NCBI GenBank assembly: GCA_025200525.1
Contig: CM045758.1
Coordinates: 7,436,580-7,500,579 of the forward strand
Direction: 5' to 3'
Source of the DNA: Camellia lanceoleosa
Lineage: Eukaryota; Streptophyta; Magnoliopsida; Ericales; Theaceae
DNA: 64,000 nucleotides
The position numbers were made by a program, and so were the translations under genes. Below are positions 1-10,344 of the stretch, in pieces (the stretch's first letter is position 1; every line of letters starts with the position of its first letter). Under the pieces are notes generated by a model. That model had not been told where the DNA came from. It did no database searches and worked only from the letters and a program-made list of their open reading frames with translations.

Positions 1-1599
1 GGCAATTGACTTTTCGGCTCAATGCATCTAACATGATATTGCCTTTCCGGATGATACAAAATCTGTAAATCATAATCCTTTATCAGTTCAAGCCATCTCC
101 GCTGCCTCATATTCAGTTCTTTTTGAGTGAAAAAGTACTTTAGGCTCTTGTGGTCAGTATACACTTCACATGTTGCTCCATACAAATAGTGACGCCAAAT
201 TTTCTGTGCAAACACTACTGCAGCAAGTTCTAAGTCATGGGTCGAGTAATTCTTTTCATGTGGTCTCAACTGTCGGGAAGCATAAGCAATAACTCTCCCA
301 TTCTGCATTAAAACACACCCCAAACCCTTATGAGAAGCATCACTAAATACAGTATAACCATCCGTACCTGAAGGTAGAGTCAGAATCGGTGCAGTCACAA
401 GTCTAGCTTTCAACTCTTGAAATGCCGATTCCCTTTGGTCAGTCCAGTCAAATGATGTTCCCTTCTGTGTCAACTGAGTCAGTGGTAAGGCGATCTTAGA
501 GAAGTCTTTAACAAATCTCCTGTAATATCCAGCCAGTCCCAAAAAGCTTCGGACTTCAGTCACATTTGTTGGTCTAGGCCAGTTCACTACAGCTTCAATT
601 TTCTGTGGATCAACAGAAATTCCATCCTTGCTAATAACATGACCCAAAAACATAACATGGTCAAGCCAGAATTCACATTTAGACAATTTAGCATATAGTT
701 TATGTTCTCTTAAGGTTTGCAGGGCAAGTCTCAGATGATGTTCATGTTCTTCAACAGTCTTAGAATAGATCAATATGTCATCAATGAATACCACAATAAA
801 ATCATCAAGGTATGGTTTGAAAATTCTGTTCATAAGGTCCATAAATGCAGCAGGGGCATTTGTGACTCCGAATGGCATAACTAAAAATTCGTAATGGCCA
901 TACCTCGTTCTAAAAGCAGTTTTAGCAATATCTTCCGGTTTTACCTTCAGTTGGTGATACCCCGATCTAAGATCAATCTTGGAAAACACTTGTGCACCCT
1001 GTAACTGATCAAATAAATCATCGATACGCGGTAAGGGATATTTATTCTTTACAGTTACCTTGTTCAGTTCGCGGTAATCAATACACAGTCTCAGTGAGCC
1101 ATCTTTCTTCTTCACAAACAAAACAGGTGCACCCCATGGTGAAGTACTGGGCCTGATGAACTTCTTGTCTAACAGTTCCTGCAACTGCACTTTCAATTCT
1201 TTTAATTCAGTTGGAGCCATTCTATAAGGAGCTTTAGACACTGGCTGTGTTCCCGGAATTACATCAACTGTAAACTCAATCTCCCTGTCAATCAAATCCC
1301 CTGGTAGATCATCTGGAAACACATCTGGGAATTCTCTGACTATAGGAATGCAATTCACATCGGTTTTAACACCATTAGTAGACACAGTCAATACAGAACA
1401 GAAATACCCTTTACACCCCTTTCTAATCAATTTCATGGCTTTCACAGAAGAAATCAAGTATGGGGGAGGTACCACTCCAATTCCACTAAACACAAATTCA
1501 GGCAAACCCGGTGGACGGAAAACTACTTGTTTGGTCACACAATCGATAGTAGCATGATATTTTTGTAACCAATCCATCCCCAATATCACGTCAAAATGG
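1..1599 (-). pseudogene. G1 left copy: pol, protease end to RNase H (partial)
   Basis: This stretch encodes, on the minus strand, the end of the aspartic protease, the reverse transcriptase and most of RNase H of the left G1 copy. It is the near-identical counterpart of 7195-8792 in the right copy. The RT fingers, the [10 protein letters not shown] catalytic block (around 770-800), the RNase H start DASHKGLG (around 315-340) and the tether [20 protein letters not shown] can all be read. The frame is open over almost the whole stretch, unlike the right copy, which is broken near 8244. It is separated from the upstream gag frame by a small deletion near 1618, and a further disruption lies within the first 50 bases. 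RT copies element RNA into DNA in the particle and RNase H removes the RNA strand. Integrase would lie left of the window. Confidence 0.85.
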
Positions 1600-2976
1600 T
1601 CAATATTCAATGGCAAGAATCAATAAATGATGCATATCCCCAACAATGATTTCACAAGCAGGATACATATATGCACATGTCATGGATCCCCCAACAGGTG
1701 ATGATACAGCTAGCAAATAGTTCATGGGTTCTAAGGGTCTATTCAATTTTCTCGAAAAAGCATATGACACATAAGAATGTGTAGACCCCGAATCAATCAA
1801 TACATATGCATTTTGAGTACAAATAGAAAGAATACCTGACACGACGGTCTCGGTATTCTGGACATCTCCCGGCACTAGGGCGAACACTCGGCCCTGCCTC
1901 ATAGGCTCTTTCCCGGTAGCTTTGGGGTTCGGTTTTGGTGTTGCGGCTGATGCTGCTGCGCTTGGTGCAGCTTTACTACTGGCTTGCGGGGCAGAGGGAC
2001 AGTCTTTGATTCTGTGGCCCACCTTGCCACACCTGAAACAAGCTCCAGAAATCTGATAGCAAACCCCTTTGTGCTTGTTGCCACATACGGAGCAGGGTGG
2101 AGTAAACCCACTCCCTTGGCTGGGGCTAGTCGTCGACCCCGTATTCTGTTTCTTGGTTGCTGGGTTATGCTTGCCTTTCTTAAATTTAAAACCCTGCCTT
2201 TTACCTTGCCATTCAGTTGTTGGCGTTTCAGATTGTTTCACCGCTGCAATATTCGTCTCAGCCATCAATGCTCGGTCGAGAACACCCACAAAAGTTGGCA
2301 TTTTCAAAACACTTATTCGGTCCTGTATTGCAGCACTAAGGCCTCCTTCAAACCTTCTGGCCTTCTTATATTCGGTGTCCACCATATGTGGTGCATATCT
2401 AGCAAGTTCAGTGAATTTCTTCTCATACTCGGCAACAGACGTTTTGCCCTGTCTCAGTTGTTCAAACTCAGTCACTTTTCTGTCTCTGATGCACTGGGGA
2501 AAATACTTGTCAAAGAAGGACTCTTTGAACTGAGCCCAAGTCACAATGGTATTTGCATCACGGGTCAACATCCACCACCTTCTTGCTTCTTCCTGAAGGG
2601 TGAAAGTTGCCAATAGTACTTTATTGGCTTCGGAGCACGGAAACATTTCAAACAATTTTTCCGTCTCTAGCACCCAAGCTTCAGCCTTTAGCGGTTCTAA
2701 GCCTCCCTGAAAGGATGGCGGTTTCAGTTTGCTGAATTTATGGGTCAGTGCAATAATATCCCCATCATTCTCATTCATATTCTGTACATTCTGTTCCGGT
2801 TGCACCGGAGGAGGAGGAGGAGGGGGCTGTTGGTTCGGTTGTTGATCCAGTCTCTCGATTATCAATCCCATCATTAGTTCAAGTCTGGCCATTCTGGCCT
2901 CAGAAGATGATGGTTCAGTCTCATTTGCAGTGTTCACGTTATCCATTTCACTATAAGCAGTTATAGCAGTTATCAT
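1600..2976 (-). CDS. gag: G1 left copy: gag with start of protease
   Basis: This 458-residue frame starts with an ATG at 2974-2976, downstream of the PBS, and is the natural gag start. Gag packages the element RNA in cytoplasmic particles. A proline run lies at residues 51-57 and a retrotransposon gag core with the WW and KYFP motifs at about 95-220. Two cysteine motifs follow: [12 protein letters not shown] (295-306) and a CCHC zinc knuckle [14 protein letters not shown] (313-326). The protease begins with [10 protein letters not shown] around residue 393, with catalytic Asp 395. The frame ends early because of an indel near 1618. In the right copy the sequence continues into FDVILGMDW, so the original was probably one gag-pol reading frame, as is usual for Tekay-type chromoviruses. 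Confidence 0.88.
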   Translation of the reverse strand: MITAITAYSEMDNVNTANETEPSSSEARMARLELMMGLIIERLDQQPNQQPPPPPPPVQPEQNVQNMNENDGDIIALTHKFSKLKPPSFQGGLEPLKAEAWVLETEKLFEMFPCSEANKVLLATFTLQEEARRWWMLTRDANTIVTWAQFKESFFDKYFPQCIRDRKVTEFEQLRQGKTSVAEYEKKFTELARYAPHMVDTEYKKARRFEGGLSAAIQDRISVLKMPTFVGVLDRALMAETNIAAVKQSETPTTEWQGKRQGFKFKKGKHNPATKKQNTGSTTSPSQGSGFTPPCSVCGNKHKGVCYQISGACFRCGKVGHRIKDCPSAPQASSKAAPSAAASAATPKPNPKATGKEPMRQGRVFALVPGDVQNTETVVSGILSICTQNAYVLIDSGSTHSYVSYAFSRKLNRPLEPMNYLLAVSSPVGGSMTCAYMYPACEIIVGDMHHLLILAIEY

Positions 2977-3135
2977 TATAGGCAGTTGTACAATTAAACA
3001 GTTTAATATTTTATCATGTAATCAGTCAGTCATAAGCACACACTTTTCAAGTTCATGAGATGCCCTAATTGCTTTTCTAGGACGCTCTATAGCGCATTTG
3101 GACACGTGTGTACGGTAGAACTCGTGGTTAAGTAT

Positions 3136-3148
3136 CGCTTTGATACCA
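3136..3148 (-). promoter_or_regulatory. G1 left copy primer binding site (initiator tRNA-Met)
   Basis: The minus strand reads TGGTATCAAAGCG, three bases (GAG) inside the LTR end TGACA. It matches the usual plant PBS TGGTATCAGAGC complementary to the 3' end of initiator tRNA-Met, except for A in place of G at the eighth base. It primes minus-strand DNA synthesis and fixes this LTR as a 5' LTR for the left copy. Confidence 0.85.
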
Positions 3149-3151
3149 CTC

Positions 3152-5583
3152 TGTCACGACCCAAACCCGGCCCTATGGGTTTAGCATCAGAATCGCCAAG
3201 AATCCGCGATTACCAAAGGCTCACGTACAAGAATACACCAATCAAAGTACTGGCGGAAGCCAATACAAGAAATAACTAGTGTCCATTGAGCTGAAAATCA
3301 GATGCCAAAAACATTTTTTCATGCATTCACATATTCCAAACAGTACGGTCTATACAATAATTACAGTCAAACAGTGTAGGGACTTAATCCCTTGACAACA
3401 GTACAGTAAGCATTCAGTTTATACAAAACAGTGAGGAGGCCGATAGGGAAACAAAAACAAAATCCCAAAGCCATAACATCGCACACGGAACCTCGCAGTG
3501 AGGCACATAGGCTGGCTTGACAAAACTGGGGACCAACCCACGCTCCTAGCTCCGGTCAGGCTGCTGAGAACCTACATATATATATAAACAGTGAGCTAAA
3601 GCCCAGTGAATAACATAATGTGTAAAGAGGTTATGAATGAATGCCCTTACAGTAATGAAATCAGTTCATTATACAGTATTTCAATCTTTCAGTCAATCAA
3701 TATATCAATCAATCAGTCATATGTGGTACATCCATTAGCCTATAAACAAGAGGGTCCAAAGGACCGGGTCTTGATGCACTCCAACAAGAATGATGGCCAA
3801 TCATTCAAGAAACAAGATGGTTCCACGAGGATCCGAGCTCTGTAGCTCAGAATACAATAACAAGGGTGCTAAGGATGCCACAATACGCCAAATACAGACA
3901 TACATTCATTCAATAAACAATATCATTCAATAAACAGTTGATTCAAGAATCAAAATATAACCATTCTGAACATATCTTTACACAATCTGTTACTCACAGA
4001 GATTGGGCTGTAGCAGCTAGAGCGCGTCCCCGAGAGCCAACCCTAAACAGTTAACAAATTGAACACACTCTAAGTTTAACAGTTGGGAAGTATAATAATT
4101 AACTCCCTAATATGTCTCGGTGTGTTCTACATCTAAATCCTCATTAAGATGTCTTAAACTAGGCCTAAGAATGCCTAGGATGGAATGAGGATGCAAATAT
4201 GTGCATAGGAAACAATTGCAGAATTTTCAATGAACAGGTCTCCGCCGGCGTAGGTCTCTCCTTTCGGCGCCGAGCAAACAAAGTTTCGCCGGCGTACATT
4301 CATCCGCTCGAGCGTGACACACAGTCCTCCGCTCGAGCGCACATTCCTCCGCTCGAGCGGACTGATGAACAGTGCAAGATGCTGGATGCTCGATTTCTCC
4401 GCTCGAGCTCACCTTTCTCCGCTCGAGCGGACTGTGAAACCAGTCGAAGAAATGCTGGGAGCATGATTTCTCCGCTCGAGCGCTACTTCTTCCGCTCGAG
4501 CGGGATGCAGAATTATGGAAAAATGCAGATTTCACATTCAAGCTTAAAACCAAGTTTTGATGCTCCAAATTCGATTCTCTTAGGCCCATTTTCTGGAAAA
4601 CACATCCCAAAACAATGTATAACAAGTTTCAAAAGCTAATTTGCACATGCAAGGGCCAAGAGTTGGTCAATTAAAGCCATTTTCCAAACCCATTTCAAGA
4701 ACACTTTCAAACATGCAATGTATGAGTTTTAAACCAATTTCAAGGTTCAAATCTTGCTCTATTGAGCTCAATATTGCCGAAAACGAAATGAAAACATGGA
4801 CTTGAGCTTAAACATGGACATGCATGGACAATCTATCATGAATTCAACTCAAACTCATCAATATACACATGCATGCATGAATGGAGCTCTAACTCAACAA
4901 TTTTGAACAATTTCATGTCTTAACTTCCCCATAACCATGATACATGCAAGATGGAGCCTAAAGATAACAAGAAGATGATGATGATTTCCTTACCTAAGTC
5001 TCAATTCCAAGGTGTGGAAGCTAGATTATGCCAACTACACTTCAATCCTAAGCAATCTCCAAGCAAATTCAACAATTTGAGCTTAATTCTCTTACTCTCC
5101 CCCTATTTCCTCTCTTGGTCGGCTGGAATGCAAGAAATGGGAGAAGAAATGTTTTGTTGAAGTGTAATAAGGCTCTTGCAAGACAATGAACAAGGCTCCA
5201 CTCACAATGGCAAAAAAGTAAATACGCCAAACTCTTCAATTGGCTTTATTTAATCTAATTTAACCATTCCTAATCAATTTTCAGATAATTATACCATTAG
5301 ATCACAAATATTCTCCTGATTACAAAACACTAAACGGTTCCTAATTCGGCCGCCGATAAGGCCTTCAATTAACAGTTTAAACATATAAATTTAAACAGAT
5401 AGTCATTCAATCAAACAGATAAAAATGCAATACAAAAATTAAACTGTTTCAAAAACAATTTCAATTTCAATCAGTTAGTTCGGTATCTCATTCAGTTCAC
5501 TTATCAGTCACAATCAGTTCAGTTTATCAGTGATCAGTAGCTAATTCAGTCATTAATCGATAATTAAAACGGGGGTTGTTACA
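3152..5583 (-). repeat. G1 LTR shared by both copies (2432 bp)
   Basis: On the minus strand the LTR starts TGTAACAACCCCCG and ends GGGTCGTGACA. It is flanked by a PPT on its upstream side (5584-5598) and by a PBS on its downstream side (3136-3148), so it serves as 3' LTR of one copy and 5' LTR of the next. It aligns along its length with the LTR at 10345-12792 (2448 bp). The differences are mostly small and lie near CAG or CTG triplets. It contains a palindrome array at 4236-4510 and a TATA-like stretch at 3575-3592. It holds several open frames on both strands that I do not regard as genes. Confidence 0.9.
4236..4510. repeat. Array of CGCTCGAGCG palindromes in the shared G1 LTR
   Basis: The 10 bp perfect palindrome CGCTCGAGCG, usually preceded by TC, recurs about every 20-50 bp. 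Six to seven copies are intact here. The first three positions have decayed to forms such as CGCCGGCG, where the other G1 LTR still has the palindrome. The array is GC-rich and CpG-rich in otherwise AT-rich DNA. Confidence 0.85.
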
Positions 5584-5598
5584 GTCTCCCCTCCTTAT
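5584..5598 (-). promoter_or_regulatory. G1 right copy polypurine tract
   Basis: The minus strand reads AAGGAGGGGAGAC directly before the LTR start TGTAACA. Such a purine run resists RNase H and primes plus-strand DNA synthesis. Its position proves that the LTR at 3152-5583 acts as the 3' LTR of the right copy. Confidence 0.8.
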
Positions 5599-5605
5599 AA
5601 GGAGT

Positions 5606-6445
5606 TTAGTCCTCTAAACTCGAGTTACCTTCAGTCTGGAAGAAAACAGGGTTCAGTGGAAACAAATCAGGATATCTTTTAGCCATGTCCTCTTCCCTTT
5701 CCCAAGTGGCATACACACCACCATGGTTCTGCCAGTCAACTTTCACTAGCGGGATCTCTTTATTTCTCAGTTTCTTGATCCGTCGGTTCACAATCTGTAT
5801 AGGCCGTTCCTCGTAAGTGTAGTCATCACTAAGCACTATCCGAGTAGGCTCAATCACATGAAAAGGATCCCGGAGATAGTCTCTCAACATAGATATGTGG
5901 AAGACGTTATGCATATGCTCCATTTCAGGAGGAAGTGAAACTTGATACGCCACCGAATTGATTTTCTCAATAATCTGATACGGTCCGACATATCTTGGCG
6001 CTAACTTGCCTTTGACTCCAAAGCGAGTCTGGCCTTTCATTGGTGTCACTTTCACAAACACGTGATCACCCACTTCATATTCTCTATCCCGTCTTCTGAC
6101 ATCTGCATAACTTTTCTGTCTACTCTGTGCAGTTTTCAGTCTCTGCTGTATCAATTTCACTTTCTCAGTCGTTTCATACACAATCTCGGGCCCAAGCAAA
6201 GGCCCATCTCCAACTTCTGTCCAGCAGATTGGAGATCTACACTTTCTGCCATACAATGCCTCGAAAGGCGCCATACCAATACTCGAATGATAGCTGTTGT
6301 TGTAGGCGAATTCAGCCAACGGCAAATGACTTTCCCAATTTCCCTGAAAATCAAGGACACACATTCTTAGTAGATCCTCTAGAGTCTGGATGGTCCTTTC
6401 TGACTGTCCATCTGTCTGAGGATGATAAGCACTACTCAGCCTCAA
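5606..6445 (-). CDS. pol: G1 right copy: integrase C-terminal part with chromodomain-like tail
   Basis: This 279-residue frame starts within the integrase core at the block [12 protein letters not shown], which carries the catalytic Glu of the DDE triad (residues about 7-17). The integrase core continues through [20 protein letters not shown] (about 41-60) and a basic linker. It ends with [19 protein letters not shown] (about 238-256), which resembles the chromodomain-type tail of chromovirus integrases. That tail is thought to bind modified histone H3 and steer insertion into heterochromatin. It is separated from the upstream pol frame by a small indel near 6446-6468. The stop lies a few bases before the PPT, as expected for the end of pol. 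Confidence 0.9.
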   Translation of the reverse strand: MRLSSAYHPQTDGQSERTIQTLEDLLRMCVLDFQGNWESHLPLAEFAYNNSYHSSIGMAPFEALYGRKCRSPICWTEVGDGPLLGPEIVYETTEKVKLIQQRLKTAQSRQKSYADVRRRDREYEVGDHVFVKVTPMKGQTRFGVKGKLAPRYVGPYQIIEKINSVAYQVSLPPEMEHMHNVFHISMLRDYLRDPFHVIEPTRIVLSDDYTYEERPIQIVNRRIKKLRNKEIPLVKVDWQNHGGVYATWEREEDMAKRYPDLFPLNPVFFQTEGNSSLED

Positions 6446-6468
6446 TTCAAGACCAATGCTCAGAGGCT

Positions 6469-8184
6469 CTACCAGAACCTCGATGTAAACTTCGAATCCC
6501 TGTCAGAAACAATAGATACAGGCACTCCATGCAATCTTACAATTTCATCAATATAGATAACAGCCAATTTGTCCGCATTATAGATTGTCTTGACAGGTAA
6601 GAAGTGTGCAGATTTAGTCAGTCTATCAACAATAACCCAAATAGAGTCCATACCTTTTCTGGAGCGCGGTAATCCAACGATAAAATCCATCGTGATATGC
6701 TCCCATTTCCACTCCGGTATGGGTAAGGGTTGCAATAAGCCTGCGGGTCGCTGGTATTCAGCTTTGACTTGTTGGCAGTGAAGACATTTAGACACAAAGT
6801 CGGCAATTTCCTTCTTCATTCCTGGCCACCAGAAATTCTGTTTCAAATCTTGGTACATTTTAGTATTCCCTGGGTGAATAGAAAATTTTGAATTGTGGCC
6901 TTCTTGCAGAATTCTTCTTTTCAGTTCAGTGTCATTCGGTACACACAGTCTTTCTTGGAATTTCAATACATTGTTGTCAAACTTGAACCCCGGTCTTGGT
7001 TTAGAATCTCTTTCTTCAATAACCTTTTTTAAGAAATCATCCAGTTGTTGTTTTTCTTTAATTTCCTCAATCAATGCTGGTTGAGCAGAAATAGCAGCTA
7101 AGGTTCCACCTTGTTTTTTCAAAACAATTTCAATCTCAGACTTTTCAAGGTCACAAAGCAACTCCTTCTGTCCAGTCAGCAAACAGGCTAAGTTGGCAAT
7201 TGACTTTCGGCTCAATGCATCGGCAACAGTATTGGCCTTTCCCGGATGATACAAAATCTGTAAATCATAATCCTTTATCAGTTCAAGCCATCTCCGCTGC
7301 CTCATATTCAGTTCTTTTTGAGTGAAAAAGTACTTTAGGCTCTTGTGGTCAGTATACACTTCACATGTTGCTCCATACAAATAGTGACGCCAAATTTTCT
7401 GTGCAAACACTACTGTAGCAAGTTCTAAGTCATGGGTCGAGTAATTCTTTTCATGTGGTCTCAACTGTCGGGAAGCATAAGCAATAACTCTCCCATTCTG
7501 CATTAAAACACACCCCAAACCCTTATGAGAAGCATCACTAAATACAGTATAACCATCCGTACCTGAAGGTAGAGTCAGAATCGGTGCAGTCACAAGTCTA
7601 GCTTTCAACTCTTGAAATGCCGATTCCCTTTGGTCAGTCCAGTCAAATGATGTTCCCTTCTGTGTCAACTGAGTCAGTGGTAAGGCGATCTTAGAGAAGT
7701 CTTTAACAAATCTCCTGTAATATCCAGCCAGTCCCAAAAAGCTTCGGACTTCAGTCACATTTGTTGGTCTAGGCCAGTTCACTACAGCTTCAATTTTCTG
7801 TGGATCAACAGAAATTCCATCCTTGCTAATAACATGACCCAAAAACATAACATGGTCAAGCCAGAATTCACATTTAGACAATTTAGCATATAGTTTATGT
7901 TCTCTTAAGGTTTGCAGGGCAAGTCTCAGATGATGTTCATGTTCTTCAACAGTCTTAGAATAGATCAATATGTCATCAATGAATACCACAATAAAATCAT
8001 CAAGGTATGGTTTGAAAATTCTGTTCATAAGGTCCATAAATGCAGCAGGGGCATTTGTGACTCCGAATGGCATAACTAAAAATTCGTAATGGCCATACCT
8101 CGTTCTAAAAGCAGTTTTAGCAATATCTTCCGGTTTTACCTTCAGTTGGTGATACCCCGATCTAAGATCAATCTTGGAAAACAC
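6469..8184 (-). CDS. pol: G1 right copy: reverse transcriptase, RNase H and integrase N-terminal part
   Basis: This 571-residue frame is the longest intact pol piece in the window. It opens inside RT at [14 protein letters not shown] (first catalytic Asp at residue 6), with FIDDILIY at about 68-75 supplying the other two catalytic aspartates. RNase H begins near residue 214 ([14 protein letters not shown]). The integrase zinc-binding region ([24 protein letters not shown]) lies at about 430-480. The integrase core Asp residues sit in TMDFIVGLP and VSDRDSKF near the end. The first Met is not a true start: the frame is cut upstream by changes at about 8244-8280. Downstream it shifts into the 5606-6445 frame. 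Confidence 0.93.
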   Translation of the reverse strand: MFSKIDLRSGYHQLKVKPEDIAKTAFRTRYGHYEFLVMPFGVTNAPAAFMDLMNRIFKPYLDDFIVVFIDDILIYSKTVEEHEHHLRLALQTLREHKLYAKLSKCEFWLDHVMFLGHVISKDGISVDPQKIEAVVNWPRPTNVTEVRSFLGLAGYYRRFVKDFSKIALPLTQLTQKGTSFDWTDQRESAFQELKARLVTAPILTLPSGTDGYTVFSDASHKGLGCVLMQNGRVIAYASRQLRPHEKNYSTHDLELATVVFAQKIWRHYLYGATCEVYTDHKSLKYFFTQKELNMRQRRWLELIKDYDLQILYHPGKANTVADALSRKSIANLACLLTGQKELLCDLEKSEIEIVLKKQGGTLAAISAQPALIEEIKEKQQLDDFLKKVIEERDSKPRPGFKFDNNVLKFQERLCVPNDTELKRRILQEGHNSKFSIHPGNTKMYQDLKQNFWWPGMKKEIADFVSKCLHCQQVKAEYQRPAGLLQPLPIPEWKWEHITMDFIVGLPRSRKGMDSIWVIVDRLTKSAHFLPVKTIYNADKLAVIYIDEIVRLHGVPVSIVSDRDSKFTSRFW

Positions 8185-8248
8185 TTGTGCACCCTGTAAC
8201 TGATCAAATAAATCATCGATACGCGGTAAGGGATATTTATTCTTCTGA

Positions 8249-8731
8249 TTACCTTGTTCGATTCATGTAATCAATACACAGTCTCAGTGAGCCATCTTTC
8301 TTCTTCACAAACAAAACAGGTGCACCCCATGGTGAAGTACTGGGCCTGATGAACTTCTTGTCTAACAGTTCCTGCAACTGCACTTTCAATTCTTTTAATT
8401 CAGTTGGAGCCATTCTATAAGGAGCTTTAGACACTGGCTGTGTTCCCGGAATTACATCAACTGTAAACTCAATCTCCCTGTCAATCAAATCCCCTGGTAG
8501 ATCATCTGGAAACACATCTGGGAATTCTCTGACTATAGGAATGCAATTCACATCGGTTTTAACACCATTAGTAGACACAGTCAATACAGAACAGAAATAC
8601 CCTTTACACCCCTTTCTAATCAATTTCATGGCTTTCACAGAAGAAATCAAGTATGGGGGAGGTACCACTCCAATTCCACTAAACACAAATTCAGGCAAAC
8701 CCGGTGGACGGAAAACTACTTGTTTGGTCAC
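8249..8731 (-). CDS. pol: G1 right copy: protease end and start of reverse transcriptase
   Basis: This 160-residue piece follows the protease motif FDVILGMDW and runs through the protease-RT linker ([16 protein letters not shown]) into the RT N-terminus. There, [20 protein letters not shown] and LRLCIDY are typical of plant gypsy RT. It ends after CIDYMNRTR instead of CIDYRELNK because the DNA at 8244-8280 differs from the intact left-copy sequence at 1045-1085. The changes there are tiny (a CAG lost and a CGG altered). They split RT in two and would abolish activity. Confidence 0.85.
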   Translation of the reverse strand: MTKQVVFRPPGLPEFVFSGIGVVPPPYLISSVKAMKLIRKGCKGYFCSVLTVSTNGVKTDVNCIPIVREFPDVFPDDLPGDLIDREIEFTVDVIPGTQPVSKAPYRMAPTELKELKVQLQELLDKKFIRPSTSPWGAPVLFVKKKDGSLRLCIDYMNRTR

Positions 8732-8758
8732 ACAATCGATAGTAGCATGATATTTTTG

Positions 8759-9706
8759 TTACCAATCCATCCCCAATATCACGTCAAAATGGTCAATATT
8801 CAATGGCAGTAAATCAATAAACAGATGCATATCCCCAACAATGATTTCACATGCAGGGTACATATATGCACATGTCATGGATCCCCCAACAGGTGATGAT
8901 ACAGCTAGCAGATAATTCATGGGTTCTAAGGGTCTATTCAATTTTCTCGAAAAAGCATACGACACATAAGAATGTGTAGACCCCGAATCAATCAATGCAT
9001 ATGCATTTTGAGTACAAATAGAAAGAATACCTGACACGACGGTCTCGGTATTCTGGACATCTCCCGGCACTAGGGCGAACACTCGGCCCTGCCTCATAGG
9101 CTCCTTCCCGGTAGCTTTGGGGTTCGGTTTTGGTGTTGCAACTGATGCTGCTGCGCTTGGTGCAGCTTTACTATTGGCTTGCGGGGTAGAGGGACAGTCT
9201 TTGATTCTGTGGCCCACCTTGCCACACCTGAAACAAACTCCAGGAATCTGATAGCAAACCCCTTTGTGCTTGTTGCCACATACGGAGCAGGGTGGAGTAA
9301 ACCCACTCCCTTGGCTGGGGCTAGTCATCGACCCCGTATTCTGTTTCTTGGCTGCTGGGTTATGCTTGCCTTTCTTAAATTTAAAACCCTGCCTTTTACC
9401 TTGCCATTCAGTTGTTGGCGTTTCAGATTGTTTCACCGCTGCAATATTCGTCTCAGCCATCAATGCTCGGTCGAGAACACCCACAAAAGTTGGCATTTTC
9501 AAAACACTTATTCGGTCCTGTATTGCAGCACTAAGGCCTCCTTCAAACCTTCTGGCCTTCTTATATTCGGTGTCCACCATATGTGGTGCATATCTAGCAA
9601 GTTCAGTGAATTTCTTCTCATACTCGGCAACAGACGTTTTGCCCTGTCTCAGTTGTTCAAACTCAGTCACTTTTCTCCTCGATGCCTCGGGGAAAATACT
9701 TGTCAA
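8759..9706 (-). CDS. gag: G1 right copy: gag C-terminal half and protease
   Basis: This 315-residue frame matches residues from about 167 onward of the left-copy gag. It contains the gag core end, the two cysteine motifs including [14 protein letters not shown], the protease active site [10 protein letters not shown] and the protease end FDVILGMDW. That last part is missing from the shorter left frame, so the two copies together show an originally fused gag-protease. It is cut off from the gag start by altered bases at 9676-9695, and from RT by one base near 8758. Confidence 0.88.
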   Translation of the reverse strand: MTSIFPEASRRKVTEFEQLRQGKTSVAEYEKKFTELARYAPHMVDTEYKKARRFEGGLSAAIQDRISVLKMPTFVGVLDRALMAETNIAAVKQSETPTTEWQGKRQGFKFKKGKHNPAAKKQNTGSMTSPSQGSGFTPPCSVCGNKHKGVCYQIPGVCFRCGKVGHRIKDCPSTPQANSKAAPSAAASVATPKPNPKATGKEPMRQGRVFALVPGDVQNTETVVSGILSICTQNAYALIDSGSTHSYVSYAFSRKLNRPLEPMNYLLAVSSPVGGSMTCAYMYPACEIIVGDMHLFIDLLPLNIDHFDVILGMDW

Positions 9707-9785
9707 AGAAGGACTCTTTGAACTGAGCCCAAGTCACAATGGTATTTGCATCACGGGTCAACATCCACCACCTTCTTGCTTCTTC

Positions 9786-10169
9786 CTAAAGGGTGAAAGT
9801 TGCCAATAGTACTTTATTGGCTTCGGAGCACGGAAACATTTCAAACAATTTTTCCGTCTCTAGCACCCAAGCTTCAGCCTTTAGCGGTTCTAAGCCTCCC
9901 TGAAAGGATGGCGGTTTCAGTTTGCTGAATTTATGGGTCAGTGCAATAATATCCCCATCATTCACATTCATATTCTGTACATTCTGTTCCGGTTGCACCG
10001 GAGGAGGAGGAGGAGGGGGCTGTTGGTTCGGTTGTTGATCCAGTCTCTCGATTATCAATCCCATCATTAGTTCAAGTCTGGCCATTCTGGCCTCAGAAGA
10101 TGATGGTTCAGTCTCATTTGCAGTGTTCACGTTATCCATTTCACTATAAGCAGTTATAGCAGTTATCAT
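9786..10169 (-). CDS. gag: G1 right copy: gag N-terminal part
   Basis: This 127-residue frame begins at the same ATG context as the left-copy gag and matches it almost residue for residue, including the proline run and [22 protein letters not shown]-to-T change creates a TAA stop at 9786-9788 where the left copy has a Gln codon. The stop truncates gag before its main capsid part. Confidence 0.87.
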   Translation of the reverse strand: MITAITAYSEMDNVNTANETEPSSSEARMARLELMMGLIIERLDQQPNQQPPPPPPPVQPEQNVQNMNVNDGDIIALTHKFSKLKPPSFQGGLEPLKAEAWVLETEKLFEMFPCSEANKVLLATFTL

Positions 10170-10328
10170 TATAGGCAGTTGTACAATTAAACAGTTTAAT
10201 ATTTTATCATGTAATCAGTCAGTCATAAGCACACACTTTTCAAGTTCATGAGATGCCCTAATTGCTTTTCTAGGACACTCTATAGCTCATTTGGACACGT
10301 GTGTGCGGTAGAACTCGTGGTTAAGTAT

Positions 10329-10341
10329 CGCTTTGATACCA
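10329..10341 (-). promoter_or_regulatory. G1 right copy primer binding site (initiator tRNA-Met)
   Basis: The minus strand reads TGGTATCAAAGCG three bases after the LTR end TGACA, identical to the PBS of the left copy at 3136-3148. It marks the LTR at 10345-12792 as the 5' LTR of the array. Confidence 0.85.
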
Positions 10342-10344
10342 CTC

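Noticed and set aside
1984..2616. A 210-codon plus-strand frame opposite gag (and its copy at 9179-9721).
   Set aside because: It is the antisense shadow of gag; its codons mirror the zinc-knuckle and capsid region and it shows no domain of its own.
4199..4639. Open frames of 130-156 codons on both strands of the G1 LTRs (also 11370-11854) rich in ARAE, LERR and RSSG words.
   Set aside because: The words are translations of the CGCTCGAGCG palindrome, which has no stop in any frame on either strand. They lie inside LTRs and have no start context or family resemblance.
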